Assembly: GCA_964602475.1 (NCBI GenBank)
Contig: CAZRRN010000015.1
Span: 1 to 57,408 of the forward strand
From: SZUA-448 sp964602475
Lineage (GTDB): Bacteria > Bacillota > Clostridia > Lachnospirales > Lachnospiraceae
Direction: 5' to 3'
Length of the DNA: 57,408 bases
A program made the translations under genes and the position numbers. This document shows positions 1 through 7,197 of the stretch, piece by piece. The notes beneath the pieces are model-generated. The model saw nothing but the letters and a program-made list of their open reading frames with translations, searched no databases and was not told the DNA's origin. Within the stretch, counting starts at the first letter, position 1. Every line of letters begins with the position of its first letter.

Positions 1-114
1 TACTTTATTACAGTATACCACGTTTTTTTAATTAATCAAATAATTCAGTACACTGTAAAACAGGATTGCACAGCCATCGCTGATGTGATATACTTTTTAT
101 CTGTAATGAGGCAT

Positions 115-510
115 TTATTTTTGTCCGATTAAGCGTTCAAATAATAATCCGGTCATGAACCATGCCGGAGCATAATCAAGGCGGACAACACCCTTAAAAT
201 TCATTTTTGCATGACTGTAGTCCCATGGACAGGCATGATGCTTTTTAAGCAGCAAGCCCGACAGAAGTTCGCCGAGGTAAATAAGCAACATATAAGTAAT
301 TCCTCTCAACGGCATCGGAACATTTTTCATTCGATGAAATAAAGGAGCGAGAAATGCAGCTGCGCCATAAATCGGAAACATCCATATAGATGTTTTACAG
401 GACATACATTTATCTTTATGGAAGAGAGCAGAACCGAGTCCGGTCCAGAAGCATTCAAGGCACCAGCCCCCGAGTCCGCACCGGCAGAAGTTTTTTATTA
501 GATACTTCAT
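115..510 (-). CDS. Putative ABC-transporter type IV (CmpB-like) membrane protein
   Basis: A 131-residue membrane protein of unknown function. It shows the pattern of the family Pfam calls putative ABC-transporter type IV: an N-terminal GWCLE motif, an IYG motif before a hydrophobic stretch, a later GELLSG motif and a CPWDYS motif towards the C-terminus. Three or four hydrophobic segments suggest an integral membrane protein; several Cys residues lie near the N-terminus. The start is taken at 510 because GGAGG lies five bases upstream; a GTG at 516 would overlap that ribosome site. It is divergent from the CYTH gene. No transporter partner genes are adjacent, so the ABC-transporter label is only a family name. 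The family match is fairly sure; the function is unknown. Confidence 0.7.
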   Translation of the reverse strand: MKYLIKNFCRCGLGGWCLECFWTGLGSALFHKDKCMSCKTSIWMFPIYGAAAFLAPLFHRMKNVPMPLRGITYMLLIYLGELLSGLLLKKHHACPWDYSHAKMNFKGVVRLDYAPAWFMTGLLFERLIGQK

Positions 511-629
511 ATGCACCTCCGGTAAAAGTTAATTGATAGAGATATTGTTTCTTTTTCTTTTTTTTCTATTCAAAGTATGAACCATATTTTTATAAGAGAA
601 GTTTTAAATCTGTTACGAGGAGCAATTAC

Positions 630-1106
630 ATGGAGATAGAAAAGAAATACTTAATTTTTAAGCTGCCGAATCTTTCGGAGTATAATAGTCTCGAAATAGA
701 ACAAGGATATTTAAATCGTTCTCCGGTATTACGAATCCGCAAACAAAATGAAGATTATATTTTTACATATAAATCAAAGCTGAACATTGAAAAGGAAGCT
801 TTGATGAACAATGAAATTGAAGCACCGCTGACAAAAGAAGCATATGAGCATCTTCGTACGAAGATAGACGATAATTTAATTCAAAAAACAAGATATATTA
901 TACCGCTTGAGTGTGGGCGGACAGCTGAACTTGATATATTTCACGGAAAGCTTACAGGACTTAGTTTTGTTGAGGTTGAGTTTGAGAACGTAGAGCAGGC
1001 TGCTGAATTTTATCCGCCGGAATGGTTTGGAAAGGATGTAACATTTGATAACCATTATCGAAATGGCTATTTATCAACACTTACAAAATATAACGGATTT
1101 GAATAA
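630..1106 (+). CDS. CYTH domain-containing protein (triphosphate tunnel metalloenzyme family)
   Basis: A 158-residue single-domain protein. It begins with the ExExK signature of CYTH proteins (E2, E4, K6), followed by alternating basic and acidic strand-like segments (RIRKQ near 35, YKSK near 47, ELDIF near 107, EVEFE near 122) as expected for the inner face of a triphosphate tunnel. Family members hydrolyse inorganic triphosphate or thiamine triphosphate, or act as class IV adenylate cyclases. The length fits a stand-alone domain with no fused CHAD domain. Nothing nearby identifies the substrate. The ribosome site is GAGGAG before the ATG. Family assignment is confident; specificity is open. 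Confidence 0.85.
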   Translation: MEIEKKYLIFKLPNLSEYNSLEIEQGYLNRSPVLRIRKQNEDYIFTYKSKLNIEKEALMNNEIEAPLTKEAYEHLRTKIDDNLIQKTRYIIPLECGRTAELDIFHGKLTGLSFVEVEFENVEQAAEFYPPEWFGKDVTFDNHYRNGYLSTLTKYNGFE

Positions 1107-1228
1107 AAGGGCAGAATTATGAATCAAAGATTGTTTCGATGATATAATATTTTTCTGATATTCATTCTTTTGCACTTTAATACATTAAATTAATAGAGAA
1201 TTTGGAGTTTATTGATGAATTTTCATTC

Positions 1229-1257
1229 TTGCATTTTTATTCAGTATTTATTACAAT
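1229..1257 (+). promoter_or_regulatory. Predicted sigma-A promoter of gdhA
   Basis: TTGCAT (1229-1234) and TACAAT (1252-1257) are separated by 17 bases and lie about 90 bases upstream of gdhA. Inferred from consensus match only. Confidence 0.55.
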
Positions 1258-1266
1258 TGATTTAAT

Positions 1267-1323
1267 GAGCAAATACAAAGGGGTAGGTGCTTTTTGTTTC
1301 GCATACCTTTTTTCTATTTGCTT
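1267..1323 (+). promoter_or_regulatory. Long imperfect hairpin in the gdhA leader
   Basis: AGCAAATA (1268-1275) is the exact complement of TATTTGCT (1315-1322). Inside it, a G-rich arm (about 1279-1290) can pair imperfectly with GCATACC and the following T run (1301-1313). The structure occupies most of the leader between the predicted promoter and the gdhA ribosome site. There is no clear T tract after it, so it is not an ordinary terminator. Regulation of gdhA by this element is inference. Confidence 0.4.
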
Positions 1324-1349
1324 AAATTATTATAAAGGGGATAAAAGAA

Positions 1350-2684
1350 ATGGGCTATGTTGATGAAGTAATTGAACGTGTCGTTACAAAGAATCCGGGT
1401 GAGCCGGAATTCCATCAGGCAGTAAAGGAAGTTCTTGAATCTTTACGTCCGATTGTTGATGCAAATGAAGAAGTTTATCGCAGAGAAGCTCTTCTAGAGA
1501 GACTGGTTGAGCCTGACAGAGAGATTAAGTTCCGCGTTGCATGGGTAGACGACAAGGGACAGACACAGGTTAATTCGGCATATCGTGTACAATTTAATAA
1601 TGCAATCGGACCGTATAAGGGAGGACTTCGTCTTCATCCATCCGTTAATAAGAGCATAATTAAATTCCTTGGATTCGAGCAAATATTTAAGAACTCTCTG
1701 ACAAGCCTTCCGATCGGTGGAGGCAAGGGTGGCTCCGATTTTGATCCGAAGGGAAAATCAGACAGAGAAATTATGGCATTCTGCCAGGCATTTATGTCTG
1801 AATTATTCAAGTATATCGGAGCAGATACCGATGTTCCTGCCGGAGATATCGGTACTGGCGCAAGAGAAATCGGTTATATGTTTGGGTATTACAAGAAGCT
1901 TCGTGGGGTATATGAAGGTGTTCTTACCGGTAAAGGACTTTCCTACGGTGGCTCGCTTGCAAGAACAGAAGCAACCGGCTATGGTCTTTTATATCTGACT
2001 CAGGAAATGTTAAAATGCAATGGAATTGATCTTAAAGGCAAGATCTGTGCTGTCTCCGGTTCGGGTAATGTTGCAACCTATGCTTGCCAGAAGGCAATTC
2101 AGCTGGGTGCTAAGCCGGTAACGGTAAGTGATTCTACAGGCTGGATATATGATCCGGAAGGAATTGATATTGCAACACTGAAGCTTGTTAAGGAAGTAAA
2201 GAGAGCACGTCTTACCGAATATAAAGCTCTTCGTCTAAATTGTGAATACCACGAGGGCAAAGGGGTTTGGTCTGTTAAGTGTGATATTGCACTTCCTTGT
2301 GCAACTCAGAATGAATTATTACTTGATGATGCAAAAATGCTTGTTGCAAATGGCTGCACAGCTGTTGCAGAAGGCGCAAACATGCCTACTACACTGGAAG
2401 CTACAAAGTATCTTCAGGAGAATCACATTCTCTTTGCACCCGGAAAAGCGGCAAATGCCGGTGGAGTTGCTACTTCTGCACTTGAAATGTCTCAAAACAG
2501 TGAGCGCTTGAGCTGGTCCTTTGAAGAAGTTGATGCAAAGCTTCAGAACATCATGGTTAATATCTTCCATAATATGAATGACGCTGCAAAGCGTTATGGT
2601 CATGAGGGTAATTATGTAGTTGGTGCAAACATTGCCGGATTTGAAAAAGTTGCAAATGCAATGTTGGCTCAGGGAATCTGCTAA
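1350..2684 (+). CDS. gdhA: NADP-type glutamate dehydrogenase
   Basis: A 444-residue cytoplasmic enzyme that interconverts 2-oxoglutarate plus ammonium and glutamate. The sequence carries the hexameric GDH hallmarks: the substrate lysine motif GGGKGGSDFDPKGKS near residue 125, the PAGDIGTGAREIG motif near 167, and a Rossmann-type segment with VSGSGNVA near 236. Length matches the bacterial hexameric enzyme. The start has an AAGGGG ribosome site. The gene has its own predicted promoter and a structured leader, and ends in a hairpin before asnA. Its position before an ammonia-dependent asparagine synthetase makes an ammonia-assimilation pair. NADP preference is by family resemblance, not shown directly. 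Confidence 0.96.
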   Translation: MGYVDEVIERVVTKNPGEPEFHQAVKEVLESLRPIVDANEEVYRREALLERLVEPDREIKFRVAWVDDKGQTQVNSAYRVQFNNAIGPYKGGLRLHPSVNKSIIKFLGFEQIFKNSLTSLPIGGGKGGSDFDPKGKSDREIMAFCQAFMSELFKYIGADTDVPAGDIGTGAREIGYMFGYYKKLRGVYEGVLTGKGLSYGGSLARTEATGYGLLYLTQEMLKCNGIDLKGKICAVSGSGNVATYACQKAIQLGAKPVTVSDSTGWIYDPEGIDIATLKLVKEVKRARLTEYKALRLNCEYHEGKGVWSVKCDIALPCATQNELLLDDAKMLVANGCTAVAEGANMPTTLEATKYLQENHILFAPGKAANAGGVATSALEMSQNSERLSWSFEEVDAKLQNIMVNIFHNMNDAAKRYGHEGNYVVGANIAGFEKVANAMLAQGIC

Positions 2685-2696
2685 ATTTAACATTGC

Positions 2697-2737
2697 AAGA
2701 CAGAGAACGATACGATAATGAAATCGTTCTCTGTCTT
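2697..2737 (+). terminator. Hairpin terminator after gdhA
   Basis: A perfect 15-bp stem (2697-2711 with 2723-2737) around an 11-base loop directly follows gdhA. The T tract is short (only TT, then ATAT), so termination may be partial and allow read-through into asnA. Confidence 0.65.
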
Positions 2738-2809
2738 ATATGATGAAACAACCGAAGAACAAAACTTGCAATTGGTTGGTTATTATTATACGAACGGAAG
2801 GAAAATTCC

Positions 2810-3820
2810 ATGGACAGACTACTTATTCCCGAAGGATATCGATCCGAGCTCGGGATAAAAGAAACACAGGGTGCTATAAAGCATTTAAAAGACCACTTTG
2901 AACGACAATTATCAAAACAACTTAATTTAACCCGTGTATCGGCACCTCTTTTTGTTAAGCCGGAAAGCGGATTAAATGATAATCTGAACGGTGTTGAGCG
3001 ACCTGTTAAATTTGGTATTAAGGAACAGAATGATAATGAAGTTGAAATTGTTCATTCTCTTGCAAAATGGAAACGTATGGCTTTGAAAAAATACGGTTTT
3101 TCCTATGGTGAAGGGTTATATGCAGATATGAATGCAATTCGCCGGGATGAGGATACCGATAATATACATTCAATTTTTGTTGACCAGTGGGATTGGGAGA
3201 AGATAATCTTAAAGGATGAAAGAAATATCGAAACATTAAAATATACAGTACGTAAGGTTTATCAGGCATTGAAAGATACCGAGCATTATATTGCGGATCG
3301 CTATGATTATATTAAAGAAATTCTTCCGAAGGAAATTACTTTTGTAACAACGCAGGAATTGGAAAATATGTATCCTAATGATACACCGAAAGATAGGGAG
3401 TACAAAATCACCAAAATCAAGGGTGCTGTATTTATCATGCAAATCGGAGGCTTGCTTGCATCCGGACAGAAGCATGACGGAAGAGCACCGGATTATGATG
3501 ACTGGAAATTAAACGGAGATATTATAGTTTATTATCCTGTCCTTGATATTGCATTGGAACTTTCTTCTATGGGAATTCGTGTCGATGAAGAAACTCTTCA
3601 ACAGCAGCTCTGCGAAGCAGGCTGTACGGAGCGTGCAGAATTATCTTTTCAGAAAGCTTTATTAGGAGGGCAGCTGCCATATACAGTAGGCGGTGGAATT
3701 GGGCAATCAAGAATCTGTATGTTCTTTCTGCGTAAAGCGCATATTGGAGAAGTTCAGTCTTCAATATGGCCGGAGGAAATACGTAAAGAAGCAGAAACAG
3801 CAGGAGTTCTTCTTCTGTAA
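2810..3820 (+). CDS. asnA: Aspartate-ammonia ligase (asparagine synthetase A)
   Basis: A 336-residue cytoplasmic enzyme that makes asparagine from aspartate, ammonia and ATP. It has the class II aminoacyl-tRNA-synthetase-like fold signatures of AsnA: KPESGLNDNLNGVERPV near 51, SIFVDQWDWEKII near 124, and the C-terminal GGGIGQSR motif near 300. Full length for the family. The ATG is preceded by GGAAGG. It follows gdhA with about 125 bases between and ends at a strong terminator. The direct use of ammonia fits the neighbouring glutamate dehydrogenase. Confidence 0.97.
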   Translation: MDRLLIPEGYRSELGIKETQGAIKHLKDHFERQLSKQLNLTRVSAPLFVKPESGLNDNLNGVERPVKFGIKEQNDNEVEIVHSLAKWKRMALKKYGFSYGEGLYADMNAIRRDEDTDNIHSIFVDQWDWEKIILKDERNIETLKYTVRKVYQALKDTEHYIADRYDYIKEILPKEITFVTTQELENMYPNDTPKDREYKITKIKGAVFIMQIGGLLASGQKHDGRAPDYDDWKLNGDIIVYYPVLDIALELSSMGIRVDEETLQQQLCEAGCTERAELSFQKALLGGQLPYTVGGGIGQSRICMFFLRKAHIGEVQSSIWPEEIRKEAETAGVLLL

Positions 3821-3845
3821 TATATATTTTTTATTTAATAGTGTG

Positions 3846-3884
3846 AAAGCTGATTGGCACAAGACATGTCAATCAGCTTTTTTG
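3846..3884 (+). terminator. Intrinsic terminator after asnA
   Basis: AAGCTGATTG (3847-3856) pairs perfectly with CAATCAGCTT (3870-3879) and is followed by a run of T. A classical rho-independent terminator 25 bases past the asnA stop. Confidence 0.9.
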
Positions 3885-3950
3885 TTAATAATGAACAAAA
3901 ATATGAGAAAAGAATTTACAGTTAAATTCCAAAAATAGTAAACTTAGGAC

Positions 3951-3986
3951 TTGCCAAAACATGGAAAACGGTGTATTATTTTGGCA
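3951..3986 (+). promoter_or_regulatory. Predicted promoter of the pilus operon with a flanking inverted repeat
   Basis: TTGCCA (3951-3956) and TATTAT (3974-3979) are spaced by 17 bases, about 50 bases before the first pilus gene. TGCCAAAA (3952-3959) and its exact reverse complement TTTTGGCA (3979-3986) bracket the space between the two boxes, the layout expected of a repressor operator. Promoter call from consensus; operator role is inference. Confidence 0.55.
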
Positions 3987-4027
3987 CACAGAGTAAATAT
4001 GTGTAAAACAAACAGGGAGGAACGTGG

Positions 4028-4864
4028 ATGAAAGTTGTTTTTTGGTCTAACTATCCTGATAGTGGAGTGACAAGTAACATGACAGCAATTGGAGTTATGA
4101 TATCACTGATCTATCATGGCAGGCTTGTAATGCTGTCAAACCATTATAATCAGGAAAATCTTGGAAGGTCACTGTTGGGAGAGACGTATGATGAGATGTT
4201 GAAGGAGGAGTGTAATTATTTTGCAAACGGAAGTGCTCAGAACTATATCAAACAGCTGATTAACCGCAGCAATCGCAGACAGCATACGGAGAATATTCTC
4301 GAGGTTATTGATGATGGGTTATATTATTATGTTGATTGTCCGATCTTTAACAGCAGAATTTCTGATATGAAAGCGGAAGAAGAAATGGAATCGGTTTTGG
4401 AATATTTAAAGCAGCACGCTGAATTAATTTTTATTGATGCCAAAAGCCAGGAGAGTCTTAGTACGAAACATCTGCTTGAAAGTGCCGATATTGTGGTGGT
4501 AAATCTTCGACAGGAAGAAACAGCAATTCGTAATTTTTTTAAAAGATATTCTTCTCTGCTTGGTAAATGTGTATTTGTATTAAGTGCTTATCAAAAGAAC
4601 AGTGGATACATGAAAAAGAGATTTGTTCATGAGTTTCGCATTCATCCTGGAAGAGTTGCGGTGATTCCGTTCAGTCCAATATTTCATGCTAATATTTGTG
4701 ATGGGAGGATCGTTGAATATATCACAGAAAATGCGGAGTGTAAAAAGGATTCATCCCCCTATGAATATATCTGGCACTTAAAAAAGGCGGCAACGATGTT
4801 GATGAATAATATAACAGATAATATTCAATTCAATGGAGAGAACGGAGCATGCGTAGACATTTAA
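4028..4864 (+). CDS. CpaE/TadZ-like ParA-superfamily protein with eroded P-loop (first of three)
   Basis: A 278-residue protein, first in the pilus operon. The start MKVVFWSNYPDSGVTSNMTA has the shape of a ParA/MinD deviant Walker A strand and loop, but the residues 11-17 (DSGVTSN) lack the signature lysines and the GKT/GKS core. Later segments (LIFIDAKS near 137, DIVVVNLRQEE near 157, FVLSAYQ near 180) follow the Walker B and nucleotide-base strand order of the CpaE family. CpaE/TadZ proteins place Tad pili at the pole; whether this one binds nucleotide is doubtful. It overlaps the next gene by 16 bases, so the two are probably translationally coupled. Family placement is moderate confidence, based on pattern and context. 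Confidence 0.6.
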   Translation: MKVVFWSNYPDSGVTSNMTAIGVMISLIYHGRLVMLSNHYNQENLGRSLLGETYDEMLKEECNYFANGSAQNYIKQLINRSNRRQHTENILEVIDDGLYYYVDCPIFNSRISDMKAEEEMESVLEYLKQHAELIFIDAKSQESLSTKHLLESADIVVVNLRQEETAIRNFFKRYSSLLGKCVFVLSAYQKNSGYMKKRFVHEFRIHPGRVAVIPFSPIFHANICDGRIVEYITENAECKKDSSPYEYIWHLKKAATMLMNNITDNIQFNGENGACVDI

Positions 4865-5619
4865 GAATTGAAAGCAAGGTAAGACATTCCTGCATAATTA
4901 CAATGATTGTTATAATTACAGTGATGTTGATAAGCTATATGGTTGTGAATTATCTTTTACCGGAAAGAATAAATCTGCTCCCGATTGGTATGGCGAGCAT
5001 AGAAACGCAAGAGGTGGTTTTGCCGGATAATCTTGACCAGTCAATGGAAGAAGATCAGCATTGTTATAATGAAACAATCATATCGAGTGGATTACAAAGC
5101 GAATGGAACGAACTTCTCTCCTCCGGGGAGATGAGGGAGATCAGCTGTTCTGAAGTTCAATTTGGTTCCAATATTGCAAACGAAGATTTTGTAGACCTTC
5201 GGATTCGTTTTCCAAATGGTGAAGATTATGCGGTCCTTACAAGACAACAAATCCACTTGATAGAAGAAAACAACGAAAGACAGATTTATTTTTGCCTTTC
5301 CGAGAAAGAACTGCAGTTTTTATCGTCAGCAGCATTTGATATGAATCATATCGAAGGCAGTTACTTATATCTTGTAAAATATGTAAGTGAATATGGAAAT
5401 AGAACGACTACGCTTTATACTCCGAAGATCAGTACGATTCAGCTGCTTTTAACATATTCTATGATTACAGAGAAAGAGGCACAGCAAATGCTGCAATTCA
5501 GAAACTATATGGACGAACGTATTTGTGTTCAGAATCAATCTGCTCAGTATGGAAAGGAAGACGACATAGAAGAGACAGTAGAAGAGACAGTAAAAGAGGA
5601 GTACTGGCTGTATGAATAA
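4849..5619 (+). CDS. CpaB/RcpC-like membrane-anchored pilus assembly protein
   Basis: A 256-residue protein with a basic N-terminus, one membrane segment (about 13-36) and an extracytoplasmic remainder. The segment from about residue 115 (VDLRIRFPNGEDYAVLTRQQ) through the stretch after 140 resembles the C-terminal half of clostridial CpaB/RcpC (SAF-type) proteins, which form the outer or periplasmic collar of Tad systems. An N-terminal SAF domain is not obvious. The C-terminus is a short acidic repeat rich in EETV. The ATG lies inside the end of the preceding gene with GGAG upstream, and the end overlaps the next gene by 8 bases. The assignment is inferred from this local similarity and from operon position. 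Confidence 0.55.
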   Translation: MRRHLRIESKVRHSCIITMIVIITVMLISYMVVNYLLPERINLLPIGMASIETQEVVLPDNLDQSMEEDQHCYNETIISSGLQSEWNELLSSGEMREISCSEVQFGSNIANEDFVDLRIRFPNGEDYAVLTRQQIHLIEENNERQIYFCLSEKELQFLSSAAFDMNHIEGSYLYLVKYVSEYGNRTTTLYTPKISTIQLLLTYSMITEKEAQQMLQFRNYMDERICVQNQSAQYGKEDDIEETVEETVKEEYWLYE

Positions 5620-6352
5620 AATTAAAAATACCATTGCAGACAAAAGGAATACAATACTGGTTGGCTTTTTAGGAATAGATAAACATGATATTATCTGCTA
5701 TCTCTCGCGAATTTTATATCATCTTGGTAAGAAGGTTCTTCTTGTGGATTGTTCTGAAAGTCGGGCTTTGACAGAAAGCATTCCTGAGCCGAGAATGTCG
5801 GAGCGCCCTGATGGCGGAACCGAATATAATGCGATCATGGAGTATCGGGGAGTGGATTTTCTGAACTATGGTGCATATAACGCATTTATTCTTGAAGCAT
5901 TAGCAGATCAATATAAACAGGAATCCTGTTATGACTATATTTTGATTGATTTTGGATTTCAGACAGGTCAAGTTGCGATAGGAAAATGTGATATTCTTAT
6001 TTTTGTCAGTGATCAGCAGATTCATAATGTCAAACGTTTATCGTTAGTTCCATATCACGATAAACAAAGCATTCTTGTTATATTAAAAGACTTTACCGGA
6101 TATGGAATTTCTGAAAAATCAATACTTCGGGAAATGCATATTGATCAAAAAAATTGCAGTACATACCACATGAAACTAAATGAGCGTAATCAGGAATATA
6201 AACTCTCGGAAAGATATCAGGCAAAGGCTCTTTTTTCGTTCATGTCGGAGGATGTCCGCAGTGCACTGCTGCAGATTATTAAGCTGCTTGTTCCTGACAC
6301 CGTCACAAAAGAAACGGAACGTGCATATCGTTTTGCAGCAAGAGGGAAATAA
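5612..6352 (+). CDS. CpaE/TadZ-like protein, P-loop lost (second of three)
   Basis: A 246-residue protein with ParA-like strand order: TILVGFLGIDKHDIICYLSR near 14, KKVLLVDCSES near 40, YDYILIDFGFQTG near 108, DILIFVSDQQIHNV near 126 and a later LVILKDF. The position of the Walker A loop reads GFLGIDKHDI, with no GK[ST]. The DCSES and DFGF segments keep the Walker A' and Walker B geometry. It overlaps the previous gene by 8 bases. A non-catalytic scaffold role within the pilus machine is a reasonable inference. Alternative: an unrelated Rossmann-like protein. Confidence 0.55.
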   Translation: MNKIKNTIADKRNTILVGFLGIDKHDIICYLSRILYHLGKKVLLVDCSESRALTESIPEPRMSERPDGGTEYNAIMEYRGVDFLNYGAYNAFILEALADQYKQESCYDYILIDFGFQTGQVAIGKCDILIFVSDQQIHNVKRLSLVPYHDKQSILVILKDFTGYGISEKSILREMHIDQKNCSTYHMKLNERNQEYKLSERYQAKALFSFMSEDVRSALLQIIKLLVPDTVTKETERAYRFAARGK

Positions 6353-6379
6353 ATACTATCTAAAATATCAGAAAGGAAA

Positions 6380-7180
6380 ATGATGCTGACAGTCATTTGG
6401 AGTCCGGTATACGGACAGACAGGAACAACTACAATTACATGTGCATTGGCAGCGGCTTCCGCAAAGTATGGTACAGAGTCTGTTCTGCTTATGCGAACTA
6501 AATTTAAGCAGACCGGATTATGCCAGATTATGGATAGAACCATAAGCCATTCACACTTCGGAATGAATGCAGCCGGAATTGACAAGGTTCTCATGGCGGA
6601 AGCATCAGGGCTTGTTCTAAAAAGTTCATTTGAAAATGCACTGATAAATCTTGAAGATGGCTTTTTCATAATGGAAGGAAGTCGTAGTATTCACAGAGAA
6701 GTCTTTGAAAAAGAACTAAACAAAGGAATTCTTTCTATATTAAAAACAGCAAAAGAAAACTATGGATGTATTTATGTTGAAGCTGAGAATGGAGAGAGTG
6801 ATGAAAACACAGTGCTTTTTCAAAAGGCAGACCGGATTCTGGTTTGTCTGCCTCAGAATCTGTATGTAATAAACAGTTATCTGGAGCAGGATATTGCGAA
6901 GGAGAAAAAAAGAATTAACATAATCGGTCGATATATGGAAGATTCGACTCTAAATATAACTAATTTAAATCGAAGATTTCATAAACAGTTATATTACAGC
7001 TTTTTACCATTTTATTATTCAGAAGAGCTGATGGATGCATACTCTGCCGGAAGATTAAATGAATGCTTTGAAGAAACATATTTTAATATGCCGGTCAAAA
7101 AAGAAAATACAAAAGTTTTCCATGCGCGTGATGCAATCATTAAGATCAATACAGCATTGAAAGAGAGGAACCTATCTTAA
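6380..7180 (+). CDS. CpaE/TadZ-like ParA-superfamily protein (third of three)
   Basis: A 266-residue protein. The N-terminus MLTVIWSPVYGQTGTTTITCALA has the strand-loop-helix shape of a deviant Walker A, but the loop (GQTGTTT) has threonines where GK is expected. A second strand ends in ESVLLMRTKFKQTG, and DRILVCLPQNLYVINSYLEQD resembles the CpaE region that follows Walker B. ATG codons at 6380 and 6383 are adjacent; AAAGG spacing slightly favours 6383. The next gene, the motor ATPase, begins within a few bases of its stop. Three paralogous CpaE-like genes in a row, none with an intact P-loop, is unusual. Confidence 0.6.
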   Translation: MMLTVIWSPVYGQTGTTTITCALAAASAKYGTESVLLMRTKFKQTGLCQIMDRTISHSHFGMNAAGIDKVLMAEASGLVLKSSFENALINLEDGFFIMEGSRSIHREVFEKELNKGILSILKTAKENYGCIYVEAENGESDENTVLFQKADRILVCLPQNLYVINSYLEQDIAKEKKRINIIGRYMEDSTLNITNLNRRFHKQLYYSFLPFYYSEELMDAYSAGRLNECFEETYFNMPVKKENTKVFHARDAIIKINTALKERNLS

Positions 7181-7197
7181 AAAGTATAGTTATAATT

